Part shown: positions 1-9,290 of the stretch, one piece after another
Layout of the letters: each line of letters opens with the position of its first letter
How positions within the stretch are numbered: position 1 is the first letter of the stretch
Source of the DNA: Pseudomonas sp. 8O
GTDB taxonomy: Bacteria > Pseudomonadota > Gammaproteobacteria > Pseudomonadales > Pseudomonadaceae
Direction of reading: 5' to 3'
Length of the DNA: 64,000 nucleotides
NCBI RefSeq assembly: GCF_902506495.1
Contig: NZ_LR733264.1
Span: forward strand, 1,415,312 to 1,479,311
Notes under the pieces: generated by a model
Database searches by the model: none
What the model saw: only the letters and a program-made list of their open reading frames with translations
What the model was told of the DNA's origin: nothing
Made by a program: the position numbers and the translations under genes

Positions 1-207
1 CTTCTGCTTCGAGAATCGCCACAAGACCCATCCGGTTACTGCCAACCCGCGACTCAAGGCCGTCTGAATGCTTACCCAGGCGCCGAAGGTGCTTGGTTAC
101 AGAGAGTTGTGGGGATAGCTGTTGCCGAGCACGACGCCGGCAGCGCTATCGCCGAAGGTGAAAAAAGCCTGAACGACTCGGAGCTGAGCCTGCCTGACTT
201 CAAGTAG
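1..207 (+). other. Possible 3' end of an upstream gene
   Basis: Two + frames are open from the window edge. One is open for 68 codons and stops with TAG at 205-207, ending ...SLNDSELSLPDFK. The other stops with TGA at 65-67, ending ...TANPRLKAV. Either could be the tail of a gene that begins outside the window; I recognise neither. The ribosome binding site of the next gene lies about 30 bases after the longer frame, so co-transcription is possible. The choice between frames is not resolved. Confidence 0.2.
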
Positions 208-249
208 GGGCAATAACGCCTCGCGAGTAACTATCAGGAGGTACCAGCA

Positions 250-420
250 ATGGCGACCAGTAAAAATCCGGGTAACTTCGCAAACGATCGTCAAAAAGCA
301 TCCGAGGCCGGCCGCAAAGGTGGCCACAACAGCGGTGGCAACTTTGCCAATGACCGCCAGAGAGCGTCCGAAGCCGGTCGCAAGGGTGGCCAGAAGAGCC
401 AGGCAACTCGAAATTCGTGA
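250..420 (+). CDS. KGG-repeat stress protein (YciG/Con-10 type)
   Basis: This 56-residue, very hydrophilic protein consists of two near-identical copies of a repeat, (N)FANDRQ(K/R)ASEAGRKGG, at about residues 8-25 and 30-47. That is the KGG motif of the YciG/Con-10 general stress family, whose members are linked to stationary-phase, osmotic and desiccation stress; the molecular function is not established. A strong AGGAGGT ribosome binding site at 236-242 fixes the ATG at 250. A clean terminator follows 8 bases after the stop, so it is the last or only gene of its transcript. Family assignment is confident; the physiological role is inferred from the family. Confidence 0.85.
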   Translation: MATSKNPGNFANDRQKASEAGRKGGHNSGGNFANDRQRASEAGRKGGQKSQATRNS

Positions 421-428
421 CCACCTGA

Positions 429-455
429 CCAAGGCCCGCATTTTGCGGGCCTTGG
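429..455 (+). terminator. Rho-independent terminator after the KGG gene
   Basis: A perfect 12-bp stem (CCAAGGCCCGCA with its complement) closes a 3-base TTT loop and is followed by TGTTT. It lies 8 bases past the KGG stop codon. Confidence 0.8.
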
Positions 456-654
456 TGTTTCTGATTCAGGGGCGCTGCGTCAGGTTGCTATGGCTGTCCG
501 CTGGCAACGACAAAGACTCCTGACTGAAACACTCTGAGCGTCGCCTTCTCGCACCGTCTCGGAACGTCTGTAGGCCCCAGCCTCACGAGCCGTGGATACC
601 TGGCAGGTGCCGCTACCAGCGTGTGACGAGAACCGGAGGAGGGCTGTAGTCTGC

Positions 655-876
655 TCAGCGCTGGATGCGGTGTGTCGGAGTAGCGCTGTCTTTCTTCGAC
701 TGCAAGATGCGAGTGACCTGTACATCGCTGAATTCGCTGGGCCATTCGAAGGTGTGAAGAGCGCTCAAGTAGAAACGAGCCTGGTAGGGCGTGAGTTGCT
801 CGCGGTCGGATTCGACTTCCACGCTGTGCGACTGGTCATGCAGGGTATAGCTGATCAGATGCAATGGCTTGGCCAT
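655..876 (-). CDS. Small conserved hypothetical protein
   Basis: This is a 73-residue soluble protein beginning MAKPLHLISYTLHDQ. The start at 876 is chosen because CGGAGGCACGAG puts a good ribosome binding site just upstream; the frame also extends upstream to 1029, but that part looks non-coding. The body contains HSVEVESDREQLTPYQARFY and no signal peptide or membrane segment. I do not recognise a domain. It looks like one of the short Pseudomonas-specific proteins and stands alone between the KGG terminator and the YbhN-type gene on the same strand. Confidence 0.55.
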   Translation of the reverse strand: MAKPLHLISYTLHDQSHSVEVESDREQLTPYQARFYLSALHTFEWPSEFSDVQVTRILQSKKDSATPTHRIQR

Positions 877-1046
877 CTCGTGCCTCCGGTTTTGCTGAAT
901 GATGTGAGATAGACCTGCCCAACTCGCTTGCAAGTTCCCGCCATCCGCCGAGTGGTTGCCCGTAGGGTGCGCTGCGCGCAACAGTCCCGGCGCCCTCTGC
1001 AGCAGTGCGTATGGCGCACCCTGTGTCAACGCGTCGTTTGCTCTCG

Positions 1047-2021
1047 CTAACCGAGCTGCGTTTCAACTGGCTGTTCGTTGCGCTTGCGCAGGTTCTTCGC
1101 ACGTTTTTCCAGCACCGCGTAGGTGACGCTGATCACCAGCAGCGGCAGAAGGTAGTAGAGCACACGGTATGTGATGAGAGCGGCGATAAGGCTGGCCTGG
1201 CTGTGCTGGTGCTGTAGCAAAGCGAGAAACACGGCCTCCAGCACCCCGAGCCCGGCGGGAACATGCGCCACAACCGCAGCCATGCAACTGATCAGCAGCA
1301 CACCAAGCACCGAGGCATAGGTGGCACCTTCCGGTAACAGCCAATAGATCAGGGCGGCCATCAACGACCAGTTGCTTGCGCCGAGGCATAGCTGCAGTAA
1401 CACGATGCGCAACGAGGGCAGGGTGACGTAGCGCTCGCGAAAGCGCCAAACGCGCTGTCTGGAAAACGCGCAGATGCCCACATAGGCGCTAACCAGCCCA
1501 AGCAAGGCAAAACCCAGCAACTGCAAGCTGTTCATGCCCAATGTCCAGTTGTCCGGCAGTTCTATCAGGCGCAGAGAGAAAATCACTCCGGCCAGTGCCA
1601 TGCAACTGGTCCAGTTGGTCAGAAGGCTGAGGCTGAGGATGCGCGTCACCGTCGAGGCGCTCAGGCCGAGGCGCGTGTACAACCGGTAGCGCATCGCCAC
1701 ACCGCCGATCCAGGTGGTGAAGTTGAGGGTGAAGGCGTAGCCAGCCATCGCCACGAGTATGATCTGGCGCGTAGGCAGATGATGGCGACTGTACTTGCGG
1801 CCGAGCAGGTCGTAGCAGCTGAACAGCAGGTAACTGGCTAGCGTAATGAGCGCCCCCAACAGCAGGGTCTGTGCGCTGTAATCGCTGAGTGCCTGACGCA
1901 CTTCCCACCCGTCCAGATTGCGCGCCAACATGTACAGCAGCGTTGACATGGTGAGAAGAAAGATCAATGTGAGTCCGCGTTTGCCCCAGCGCATCCAGGG
2001 GTTCTTCTGAGTACCATTCAT
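1047..2021 (-). CDS. YbhN/UPF0104 (LPG-synthase TM region) membrane protein
   Basis: This 324-residue integral membrane protein has about eight hydrophobic segments, for example LILFLLTMSTLLYML near the N-terminus and LLPLLVISVTYAVL near the end. The spacing and the motif HVPAGLGVLEAVF match the UPF0104/YbhN family, which shares the transmembrane fold of the lysylphosphatidylglycerol synthase MprF but lacks its catalytic domain. YbhN relatives occur with cardiolipin-synthase genes and may act in lipid handling; no such partner is visible here. The ATG at 2021 (MNGTQKNPWMRW) has AAAGGAAAAG upstream and is preferred over the longer frame that opens at 2114. The C-terminus is basic (EKRAKNLRKRNE). 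Confidence 0.85.
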   Translation of the reverse strand: MNGTQKNPWMRWGKRGLTLIFLLTMSTLLYMLARNLDGWEVRQALSDYSAQTLLLGALITLASYLLFSCYDLLGRKYSRHHLPTRQIILVAMAGYAFTLNFTTWIGGVAMRYRLYTRLGLSASTVTRILSLSLLTNWTSCMALAGVIFSLRLIELPDNWTLGMNSLQLLGFALLGLVSAYVGICAFSRQRVWRFRERYVTLPSLRIVLLQLCLGASNWSLMAALIYWLLPEGATYASVLGVLLISCMAAVVAHVPAGLGVLEAVFLALLQHQHSQASLIAALITYRVLYYLLPLLVISVTYAVLEKRAKNLRKRNEQPVETQLG

Positions 2022-2307
2022 CGCGACTTTTCCTTTGTATGTAGAGCCGGCGCGAGAAGGCCTAGCTCCTATGTCCGGTTCCCCTTGCAGGGCAAAATGA
2101 CCTGCATGCCGCATGACATGCGACGCATGTGTTTTCGAGTGACAGGGTCAAATTGGGGTTCAGGTTTTTATTGTGCTGTAATGACTCGTCAGGTCATCTC
2201 GTGATGGCATGAGCTGCCGCACACTTTACGGGCAGTGTTCGACGACTAAGTCTGGGTAATTGCAGGGCAGGGGAGAAGCGGCAAAACTACAACCCTCTTT
2301 GTGTGTA
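2022..2307. other. Non-coding stretch with one KOPS-like octamer
   Basis: This is the 5' region of the YbhN-type gene. It has no convincing open frame. GGGCAGGG at 2265-2272 on the + strand points towards the dif site at 3529. Nothing else recognisable is seen. Confidence 0.5.
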
Positions 2308-2400
2308 TCAAGTTCCTAAATGACTAATGACTACGATTACGATTGCCGCAATCGCAGCACAGATAAATGCATTAAATCCGCCAGACGCCAGGGCGTCGAA
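2308..2400 (-). other. Orphan hydrophobic tail after an in-frame TAG
   Basis: Directly downstream of the TAG at 2401-2403, and in the same frame, 30 further codons encode FDALASGG followed by the strongly hydrophobic FNAFICAAIAAIVIVVISHL and end at TGA 2308-2310. No ATG, GTG or TTG is available after the TAG to start it independently. It may be the severed C-terminal membrane anchor of the gene at 2401-2856, or coincidence. Confidence 0.3.
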
Positions 2401-2856
2401 CTAGAAAGAGTGATTCGACCTGATCACTTCGATCAGCATGTTGGCAGGGATATCCGTGCCGGATTCATGCGAAGCGTCACGCCGTATGTCCAGGCAGGTG
2501 AGAGTCGAGCGACCGAATTCGAAGGAACCAGGGCGAGCGGTGGCTTGCTCCTCCTTGTCGCAACCCTGGCAGAGCGGATCGATCAGTGTTTTGCTGCGTA
2601 CCTGATAGCAGTTTGCGTCAATCTCCTTTAAAGATCGCTGCGTGGCCTGGGCACCGGGCTGCGACCGGGAGAACATCACCGCCAGTGTGGGCGGTTGAAA
2701 GGGCTGCCAGACCAGCAAAAAAACCAGGCAGGTAGCGCCGGCCACATAAGGCCATTCGTACATCAGCTGGTGCTGATAGGGCATATATCTTCTGATTGTT
2801 CTCAGCAGATCTTCGTGCTTGCCGTGGCCCGTTTCCGAGTCGTTGCATCTGGGCAT
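2401..2856 (-). CDS. Hypothetical single-pass membrane protein
   Basis: This 151-residue protein has one likely membrane segment (VAGATCLVFLLVWQPF, about residues 38-53) followed by a polar domain with several cysteines (CLDI, CQGC). GAGGAG eight bases before the ATG at 2856 supports the start. No family is recognised. The reading frame continues after its TAG into a second hydrophobic run, so the gene may be truncated. Competing open frames exist on both strands here, which keeps confidence moderate. It lies just downstream of the DUF3509-like gene on the same strand, with a 12-base gap. Confidence 0.45.
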   Translation of the reverse strand: MPRCNDSETGHGKHEDLLRTIRRYMPYQHQLMYEWPYVAGATCLVFLLVWQPFQPPTLAVMFSRSQPGAQATQRSLKEIDANCYQVRSKTLIDPLCQGCDKEEQATARPGSFEFGRSTLTCLDIRRDASHESGTDIPANMLIEVIRSNHSF

Positions 2857-2868
2857 TTGCGCATCTCC

Positions 2869-3186
2869 TCATTGTTGGGTGAGTTTTCTCATGGCCCATA
2901 AGCGAGAGAGACGTGTGCGAAAGATCGGGTCACGCGAGTAGGTAGGCAATTTCGTAGTGCTGCTGTATTTGACCGCTTCTTTGATCGACTTCGCGCCTTT
3001 ATCCAGAGCCATGTCGAAGTGAATCAAGCGAATGAATTCTTGCACCGGACAGCTGCCATCGAGTACGCGTACCAGTCGCCGTTGTTCATGAACAACGGTC
3101 AGTACGACGCTACCGTCCGGTCGGGGTGTCATATCAACTTCGTAATTGGCCAATGCCGATCTGATGTTTTCCAAATCATGTTTCAT
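2869..3186 (-). CDS. Small hypothetical protein, DUF3509-like
   Basis: This is a 105-residue soluble protein. The segment VDMTPRPDGSVVLTV with a following VLDGSCPVQEFIRLI resembles the short DUF3509 proteins of pseudomonads, whose function is unknown; the assignment is from memory of the pattern. The start at 3186 (MKHDLENI) is set by AAGGAG six bases upstream; an in-frame ATG two codons earlier falls inside that site. The C-terminus is basic. The gene may be co-transcribed with the membrane protein downstream. It is the last gene on this side before the terminus region. Confidence 0.6.
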   Translation of the reverse strand: MKHDLENIRSALANYEVDMTPRPDGSVVLTVVHEQRRLVRVLDGSCPVQEFIRLIHFDMALDKGAKSIKEAVKYSSTTKLPTYSRDPIFRTRLSRLWAMRKLTQQ

Positions 3187-3924
3187 AGGCATCTCCTTAA
3201 TCGCACCCATGAAACATAACCGTGAACTCACTGCATACCAACAGTTGGGACGATTGGTAAAAAGAAATTCCAAAATGACATCATTTGCCGAAGTTGTAGA
3301 AACATTCTCGGCAAGGCTATCAGGGAAGATGTTTGCGAACCGGTTGCAGTGACCAATACTTTATCGTTCAGACACAGGGCCTTACGCGACAGAACAGGCC
3401 AATTGTTTCGCACTGACAAAAAACACTCCGAACCAAATCTGCAGCACCTTGGCTCGAATTGAACGTAGAAGGGATGGGACAAGCCTAGGCAGTGGCGTCG
3501 TCGCAGCGGTCTCATGATACGATTCGTAATTTAACATAATATACATTATGCGAAGCTACGGCTTATCCAATGTAGGGCTCTTTGCGCTCGATTTGGCCAG
3601 ACTGAATCACCCACTTTGGCTCCCAGGCACCTGAAACACCGGGCTTCATCGTTCCCATGATCCATGTACTCCCATGGGAATTGAGACCTTCACGCTTGGT
3701 CACTCTCAACCGCATCTGCAGCCAGCGATAAATTCCCGAGACACCATATGGGTTCGCTTCGAGTCAGCGTCTGCACAACACGACAGATCATATGGGTTGG
3801 TTGTACGTAGAACGCGACTCCCTGGATCGACACGTGATTTATTCGGCTGACTCGGCCGCGCCTCCGTAACCAGGTTGAGCACCTTATCGTCATTCTCTTG
3901 ACCCGCGCGTCGGCTCAAATAATA
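3187..3924. other. Gene-poor terminus region carrying dif
   Basis: About 740 bases hold no credible gene: open frames on either strand are short, lack ribosome binding sites and read as random peptides. The stretch is more AT-rich than its neighbours, holds the dif site near its centre-left, and ends at the LexA box of the imuA promoter. Confidence 0.7.
3529..3556 (-). other. dif: dif: XerC/XerD chromosome dimer resolution site
   Basis: Read on the - strand the 28 bases divide into an 11-base arm GCTTCGCATAA, a 6-base centre TGTATA and an 11-base arm TTATGTTAAAT. The XerD-side arm and the centre are, as I remember them, identical to E. coli dif; the XerC-side arm differs only in its outer bases, as expected between genera. 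XerC and XerD recombine this site to resolve chromosome dimers at division under control of FtsK. The gene-poor setting and the strand switch of FtsK-orienting octamers at this point support a functional chromosomal dif rather than a phage-borne copy. Confidence 0.92.
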
Positions 3925-3940
3925 CTGTATTCATATACAG
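3925..3940 (+). promoter_or_regulatory. LexA (SOS) box of the imuA operon
   Basis: The 16 bases CTGTATTCATATACAG fit the LexA consensus CTGT-N8-ACAG exactly and are almost fully palindromic. The box ends 17 bases before the imuA start codon, so LexA bound there would cover the promoter. The mutasome operon should be induced on DNA damage. Confidence 0.93.
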
Positions 3941-3957
3941 TATCTGGTTATTGTCCC

Positions 3958-4575
3958 ATGTCATCCGTGGTCGCGCTTGACCGGTTGATCGACGCTCGTC
4001 GTGTATGGCGAGGTCAGGTCGTTTCATCGCCATCAGGTGCCAATTTCTCAACTGGACACCATTTTCTCGACGCCGTACTGCCAGGTGGCGGCTGGCCTAA
4101 GGCTGCACTCAGTGAAATTCTCACGACTGCGCCTGGCATCGGCGAGTTGAGCCTGCTGTGGCCGACCCTTGCCAGCCTGACGGTTTCAGGCGAACGGGTG
4201 GTGCTGATCTCCCCTCCTCATCTGCCCTACCCTCAGGCCTGGATTCATGCCGGTGTCGATTTACGCCAACTGAGCATCATCCAGGCAGATGGTCGCGATG
4301 CCCTGTGGGCTGCCGAACAATGTTTGCGCTCAGGGAGTTGTGGTGCAGTGTTGAGCTGGTTGCGTCAGGCCGATGATCGATCGCTGAGACGTCTGCAAGT
4401 AGCGGCTGCTACCGGACAAACCCTGGCTTTCGCCTATCGGCCGCAGGTAGAAGCGACCAATCCTTCACCGGCAGCACTACGACTGGTGCTCGACAGCCAG
4501 CCGGCGCAGCTGCGGGTGATCAAGTGTCGGGGTGGTCTACCACCCGCGCAGCCGCTCGCGTTTGCCTGGCATTGA
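3958..4575 (+). CDS. imuA: ImuA, translesion synthesis accessory protein
   Basis: This 205-residue SulA/RecA-like protein is the first gene of the imuA-imuB-dnaE2 mutasome operon. The fold is recognised from FSTGHHFLDAVLPGGGWPK (about residues 30-48) and the following LSEIL, which correspond to the RecA core without a usable Walker A motif. ImuA is required with ImuB for DnaE2-dependent damage-induced mutagenesis. The ATG at 3958 (MSSVVALDRLID) is taken as the start; the frame also opens at 3898, but that would run through the LexA box. The imuB start follows after 7 bases. Confidence 0.92.
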   Translation: MSSVVALDRLIDARRVWRGQVVSSPSGANFSTGHHFLDAVLPGGGWPKAALSEILTTAPGIGELSLLWPTLASLTVSGERVVLISPPHLPYPQAWIHAGVDLRQLSIIQADGRDALWAAEQCLRSGSCGAVLSWLRQADDRSLRRLQVAAATGQTLAFAYRPQVEATNPSPAALRLVLDSQPAQLRVIKCRGGLPPAQPLAFAWH

Positions 4576-4582
4576 GCCTGCC

Positions 4583-5992
4583 ATGCTCTGGGCTTGCATC
4601 TTGTTACCGCAACTGGCCATGGACGGCGTGCAGCGCCACCGCGCCAATCCCTGCGAGCCGTTGGTGCTGCTTACCGGCTCGCCACAACGGCGCGTTCTAC
4701 AGGCGGTCAACCCGGCAGCCCGAGCCCTGGGACTGAAGCCCGGCCAGTCACTGACTGCAGCGCAGACGCTGACACGGGGGGTTGCCACGGCAGAATACGA
4801 TCTTGCGGCCATCGAGCGCTGGCAGCAGTTTCTGGCCGCCTGGGCCTATGGGTTCAGTGCCCAGGTCAGCCTGCACTATCCGCGCTGCCTGCTGCTGGAG
4901 GTGCAGTCCAGCCTGGGACTGTTCGGTCCCTGGTCGCGTTTCGAAGCACGATTGCGCGCCGAGCTTTCGGCGCTGGCCTTCCAGCACCGCATTGCCGTCG
5001 CGCCGAATCCGGCAGCGGCCCGAGTGCTGGTCAATGTCGGTGATGGGTTGATGGCAAGTGATGAGCGGATGCTCAAGCAGATGCTCGATCCCTTGCCAGT
5101 GGAGCGTCTCGGGCTATCGGCTACGGTTACCATGGCCTTCAATCGCATGGGGCTAAGGCAGTTGCGGCAATTGTTGGCTCTACCGCGTGACAGCCTGGCC
5201 AAGCGTTTTCCTGCCGAAGTGCTACGTCATCTCGATACCCTGTCTGGCCAGCGCCCGTTAGCGCTGGACTTCTTCATGCCTGCGGATGTTTTCGATACTC
5301 GTATCGAGCTGAGTTTCGAAGTGGAATCGCATCAGGCACTGCTGTTCCCGTTGCGCCGGCTGACAGCCGATCTGGCGGCTTACCTGGCCTGTCGTGACAG
5401 TGGCGTGCAGCGTTTCACCCTGCATCTGGAACACCGCGCGGGTGCCGATACGCAGATACAGGTGGGCCTGCTCAGCGCCGAGCGTGATCCCGGCATGCTG
5501 TTCGAGCTGACACGCGGTCGTCTGGAGCATCAGCAGCTACCAGCGCCAGTGCTGGCCGTGCGACTGGAGGCGCGTGAATTGCCGGTCTTTGCGCCGCAGC
5601 ATCAGCAACTGTTCGACGAGCGTCCACAGCAGAACCAGCCCTGGGAGCAATTACGTGAGCGGCTAAGGGCGCGCCTCGGTGATGACGCCCTGCATGGCCT
5701 CGGTGCCAGAGCCGATCACCGTCCCGAGCATGCCTGGCAACATGAACCGACCAACCCCTTGCTGCCTCCCAGCGGCCCGCGCCCCGGCTGGCTGCTGAGC
5801 GAGCCCCTGCCGATGCGTGAGGCCTCGCTGCGCATTCTCTCCGGCCCGGAGCGCATCGAGTCCGGCTGGTGGGATGGCGAGGATGTGCGCCGCGACTATT
5901 ACGTGGTGCAAACCCGTGCCGGTCAGCGCGGCTGGGCGTATCGCACAGTCGGTAGTGATGGGCCATTGCTGCTGCACGGCTGGTTCGCATGA
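4583..5992 (+). CDS. imuB: ImuB, catalytically inactive Y-family polymerase-like protein
   Basis: This 469-residue protein begins [15 protein letters not shown], the usual ImuB N-terminus. It has the Y-family polymerase fold, but the acidic catalytic positions are replaced: the region that would carry the SxDE motif reads [13 protein letters not shown]. ImuB is therefore a hub that links DnaE2 to the sliding clamp and ImuA, not a polymerase. The frame opens earlier (4532) inside imuA; 4583 fits the family length and start. Its stop codon overlaps the dnaE2 start (ATGA at 5989-5992), so the two are translationally coupled. Confidence 0.93.
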   Translation: MLWACILLPQLAMDGVQRHRANPCEPLVLLTGSPQRRVLQAVNPAARALGLKPGQSLTAAQTLTRGVATAEYDLAAIERWQQFLAAWAYGFSAQVSLHYPRCLLLEVQSSLGLFGPWSRFEARLRAELSALAFQHRIAVAPNPAAARVLVNVGDGLMASDERMLKQMLDPLPVERLGLSATVTMAFNRMGLRQLRQLLALPRDSLAKRFPAEVLRHLDTLSGQRPLALDFFMPADVFDTRIELSFEVESHQALLFPLRRLTADLAAYLACRDSGVQRFTLHLEHRAGADTQIQVGLLSAERDPGMLFELTRGRLEHQQLPAPVLAVRLEARELPVFAPQHQQLFDERPQQNQPWEQLRERLRARLGDDALHGLGARADHRPEHAWQHEPTNPLLPPSGPRPGWLLSEPLPMREASLRILSGPERIESGWWDGEDVRRDYYVVQTRAGQRGWAYRTVGSDGPLLLHGWFA

Positions 5993-8900
5993 GTGATTAC
6001 GCCGAGCTGCATTGCCTGTCGAACTTCAGCTTCCAGCGCGGCGCGTCCAGTGCGCAGGAATTGTTCGAGCGCGCGGCAAGGTTGGGTTATCGCGCCCTGG
6101 CAATCACCGATGAATGCACACTGGGGGGCATCGTGCGCGCCTGGGAAGCCTCGAAGAAGACTGGCGTAAAGCTGATCGTGGGCAGCGAGGTGGTCATTGA
6201 AAAAGGCCCGAAGCTGGTGCTGCTGGCCGAGAACCTGACGGGCTATCAGGCGCTATGCGGCCTGATCACTCGGGCGCGGCGCCGAGCGGCAAAAGGCACC
6301 TACCGATTGCTGCACGAGGATTTCGTGGCGCCGCTCGATGGCCTGCTGGCCATCTGGCTCAGCGACGGTGACGCCAGCGCCCTGCCCTGGCTTCGCTCGC
6401 TGTTTCCCGAGCGCCTGTGGCTGGGCGTTGAGTTGCACCGCAGCGCGGACGATACCGCGCGCCTGCAGCGCCTACTCGAGCTGGCAGGCGATCACGACCT
6501 GCCGGCCGTGGCCTGTGGCGACGTACATATGCATGCCCGTGGCCGCCGCGCCCTGCAGGATTGCATGACCGCCATCCGTCATCATCTGCCCGTGGCTGAG
6601 GCCGGCGCCTATCTGTTTGCCAATGGCGAACGGCATCTGCGCCGAGCTGAGGAGCTGGCCGAGCTGTATCCGCCCGAGCTGCTCGCACAGAGCCTGCGTA
6701 TCGCCGAGCGCTGCAACTTCGATCTCGATCAGCTGGAGTATCACTACCCGCACGAGCTGGTGCCGGCAGGTCATGACGCCACATCCTGGCTGCGCGTTCT
6801 GGTGGAGCGTGGCACTGCCGAGCGCTGGCCTGAAGGAGTGCCGGCCAGGGCCCGCGCACAGATCGAACACGAGCTGGCACTGATCGCCGAGCTGGAATAC
6901 GAAAGCTACTTTCTGACCGTGCACGACATCGTCCGCTTCGCCCGCGAGCAACATATTCTTTGCCAGGGTCGGGGATCGGCAGCCAACTCGAGCGTCTGTT
7001 TTGCGCTCGGCATCACCGAGCTGGACCCCACGCAAAGCCGGTTGTTGTTCGAGCGTTTTCTCTCTCGCGAGCGTAACGAGCCGCCGGACATCGATGTCGA
7101 CTTCGAGCACGAACGGCGCGAGGAAGTCATCCAGTACGTGTTTCGTCGCTACGGTCGAACGCGGGCTGCGCTCACGGCCGTGGTCAACACCTATCATGGC
7201 GCCGGGGCGATACGCGACGTCGCCAAGGCTCTTGGTTTGCCGCCTGATCAGGTCAATGCGCTGGCTGACTGCTGTGGCCGTTGGAGCAGCGGCCCGCCAG
7301 CGCCCGAGCGCCTGCTGGAGGCGGGGTTCGATCCGCAGAATCCACTGCTCAGGCGTGTGCTGATACTGACTGGCGAGTTGATCGGCTTCCCTCGCCATCT
7401 GTCGCAGCATCCGGGCGGTTTCGTCATTTCCGAGCATGCCCTCGATACGCTGGTGCCGGTGGAGAACGCGACGATGGCCGAGCGCACTGTCATCCAGTGG
7501 GACAAGGACGATCTGGACAGGGTCGGCCTGCTCAAGGTAGACGTGCTGGCTTTGGGTATGCTCAGCGCACTGCGCCGTTGTTTCGGCCTGATCGAGCGCT
7601 ACCGCGGCACACAGTGGACGCTGGCCACCCTGCCCAAGGAAGACCCGGCCACCTACGCCATGATCAGCCGTGCAGACACCATCGGCGCGTTCCAGATCGA
7701 GTCCCGTGCGCAGATGGCGATGCTGCCACGACTGCGTCCGAACACCTTCTACGACCTGGTGATCCAGGTGGCCATCGTCCGTCCGGGACCGATCCAGGGT
7801 GACATGGTGCATCCCTACCTGCGTCGGCGAAACGGCGAAGAACCGATCGACTATCCCTCTGATGAACTCAAGCCGGTCTTCGAGCGCACGCTCGGCGTGC
7901 CGCTGTTTCAGGAGCAGGTCATGGAGCTGGCCATCGTCGCTGCCGAGTACACACCCGGCGAGGCGGATGAACTACGCCGCAGCATGGCCGCCTGGAAACG
8001 TCATGGCGGGCTCGAACCGCATCGTCAGCGGCTGACCTCGCGCATGCTGGAAAAGGGTTACACGCAGGCATTCACCGAGCGGATCTTCCGCCAGATCGAG
8101 GGCTTCGGTAGTTACGGTTTTCCCGAGTCGCACGCGGCCAGCTTCGCCCTGCTCGCCTATGCCAGTTGCTGGCTGAAGTGCCACGAGCCCGCTGCCTATG
8201 CCTGCGCGCTGGTCAACAGTTGGCCGATGGGCTTCTACAGTCCGGATCAGGTGCTGCAGGATGCACGGCGACATGATGTCGAAGTGCGTCCCGTGGACGT
8301 GCGCTACAGCGACTGGGATTGCAGCCTGGAGCCCGATGAACATGGCGAGCCGACCATCCGCCTGGGGCTGAGGATGATTCGTGGCATGCGCGAAGACGAT
8401 GCGGGCCGTATCGAACAGGCGCGCCAGTGCGGCGCATTCCGTGATGTCGAAGACCTCAGCATACGTGCATGCCTGGATGCATCGGCGCGCGAGCGATTGG
8501 CCGATGCAGGCGCACTCTCCGGCCTGGTTGGCCACCGCTACCAGGCGCGCTGGGCGGTTGCTGGCGTCGAGGAGCAACTGCCTCTGTTCGCTGGCGTGTC
8601 TGCGCCGAGTGAAGAAATCCTGAGTCTGCCTGCACCATCGCAAGGAGAAGACCTGCTGACCGACTATGTCACGCTTGGCACCACGCTCGGTCCGCATCCT
8701 CTGGCCCTGCTGCGCCAGGCGCTGCGCGCGATACGCTGCAAGAGCTCGCGGGAGCTACAGGCAGTCGAGCACGGCCGGCCTGTCAGCATTGCCGGTCTGG
8801 TGATCGGCCGGCAAAGGCCGCAAACCGCCAGCGGCGTCATTTTCGTCACCCTCGAAGATGAGTTCGGTCTGGTCAATGTGGTCGTCTGGCACGACCTGGC

Positions 8901-9057
8901 CGAGCGGCAGCGACGGGTTCTGGTGCAGTCGCAGATGCTGCGCATCGATGGCCACCTGGAGACCGTCGACGGTGTGCGCCACGTGATCGCCGGGCGTCTG
9001 ACGGACATGACGACTATGCTGACGGGGCTGGATATACGCAGTCGGGATTTTCACTGA
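5989..9057 (+). CDS. dnaE2: Error-prone DNA polymerase III alpha DnaE2 (ImuC)
   Basis: This 1022-residue C-family polymerase catalyses damage-tolerant, error-prone DNA synthesis in the SOS response. An N-terminal PHP domain is present ([14 protein letters not shown] at about residues 6-19, [10 protein letters not shown]). The palm carries the metal-binding [11 protein letters not shown] motif (about residues 365-375) and, later, [11 protein letters not shown]. The C-terminal region has the OB-fold segment [14 protein letters not shown]. The length and lack of the extended tau-binding tail fit DnaE2 rather than replicative DnaE1. It is the last gene of the LexA-controlled operon; unlike some pseudomonads, no lexA2 precedes the operon here. 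Confidence 0.95.
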   Translation: MSDYAELHCLSNFSFQRGASSAQELFERAARLGYRALAITDECTLGGIVRAWEASKKTGVKLIVGSEVVIEKGPKLVLLAENLTGYQALCGLITRARRRAAKGTYRLLHEDFVAPLDGLLAIWLSDGDASALPWLRSLFPERLWLGVELHRSADDTARLQRLLELAGDHDLPAVACGDVHMHARGRRALQDCMTAIRHHLPVAEAGAYLFANGERHLRRAEELAELYPPELLAQSLRIAERCNFDLDQLEYHYPHELVPAGHDATSWLRVLVERGTAERWPEGVPARARAQIEHELALIAELEYESYFLTVHDIVRFAREQHILCQGRGSAANSSVCFALGITELDPTQSRLLFERFLSRERNEPPDIDVDFEHERREEVIQYVFRRYGRTRAALTAVVNTYHGAGAIRDVAKALGLPPDQVNALADCCGRWSSGPPAPERLLEAGFDPQNPLLRRVLILTGELIGFPRHLSQHPGGFVISEHALDTLVPVENATMAERTVIQWDKDDLDRVGLLKVDVLALGMLSALRRCFGLIERYRGTQWTLATLPKEDPATYAMISRADTIGAFQIESRAQMAMLPRLRPNTFYDLVIQVAIVRPGPIQGDMVHPYLRRRNGEEPIDYPSDELKPVFERTLGVPLFQEQVMELAIVAAEYTPGEADELRRSMAAWKRHGGLEPHRQRLTSRMLEKGYTQAFTERIFRQIEGFGSYGFPESHAASFALLAYASCWLKCHEPAAYACALVNSWPMGFYSPDQVLQDARRHDVEVRPVDVRYSDWDCSLEPDEHGEPTIRLGLRMIRGMREDDAGRIEQARQCGAFRDVEDLSIRACLDASARERLADAGALSGLVGHRYQARWAVAGVEEQLPLFAGVSAPSEEILSLPAPSQGEDLLTDYVTLGTTLGPHPLALLRQALRAIRCKSSRELQAVEHGRPVSIAGLVIGRQRPQTASGVIFVTLEDEFGLVNVVVWHDLAERQRRVLVQSQMLRIDGHLETVDGVRHVIAGRLTDMTTMLTGLDIRSRDFH

Positions 9058-9092
9058 GCCGTCGGCTGCACCACCAAGCATTGTACGAACGC

Positions 9093-9123
9093 AAAAAAAA
9101 GCCGCACTGGATCACCAGGCGGC
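9093..9123 (-). terminator. Terminator-like hairpin facing the - strand
   Basis: GCCGC and CTGG pair with CCAG and GCGGC around a 4-base loop with one bulged A. On the - strand the stem is followed by eight Ts. No recognised - strand gene lies upstream, so what it terminates is unclear. Confidence 0.55.
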
Positions 9124-9152
9124 CACAAGTCGTCTTAACCAAAGGAGATGAA

Positions 9153-9290
9153 GTGGAGCCAGAGCGTCGGCTTCCGGGAGAGATGCAAAAGCCGCCACCC
9201 CTGGAATCTTCATCGGGGAGAAGCCTACCCCCGCTCGCTGCCAAGCCCTCATCGAAGAAGTCGATAGTGATCATCGACCACCTTCAGTAG
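9153..9290 (+). CDS. Possible small open reading frame (45 aa)
   Basis: A GTG at 9153 is preceded at good distance by AAAGGAG (9141-9147) and opens a 45-residue frame rich in Pro, Ser and Lys (LPGEMQKPPPLESSSG) and ending SIVIIDHLQ. No homology is recognised. The ribosome binding site is the only positive evidence; it may be fortuitous. Confidence 0.2.
   Translation: MEPERRLPGEMQKPPPLESSSGRSLPPLAAKPSSKKSIVIIDHLQ

Noticed and set aside
2320..2631. A 103-codon + strand frame starting MTNDYDYDCRNR.
   Set aside because: It overlaps the - strand membrane protein gene, which has a ribosome binding site and a membrane segment; the + frame has neither.
3228..3515. A 95-codon - strand frame next to dif.
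   Set aside because: No ribosome binding site, no protein-like pattern, and it lies in the gene-poor terminus stretch.
3528..3557. Phage or plasmid attachment site, or toxin-antitoxin operator, as explanation of the palindromic AT-rich element.
   Set aside because: The arm-and-centre organisation matches dif base for base in the XerD arm and centre, and no integrase or toxin gene is nearby.
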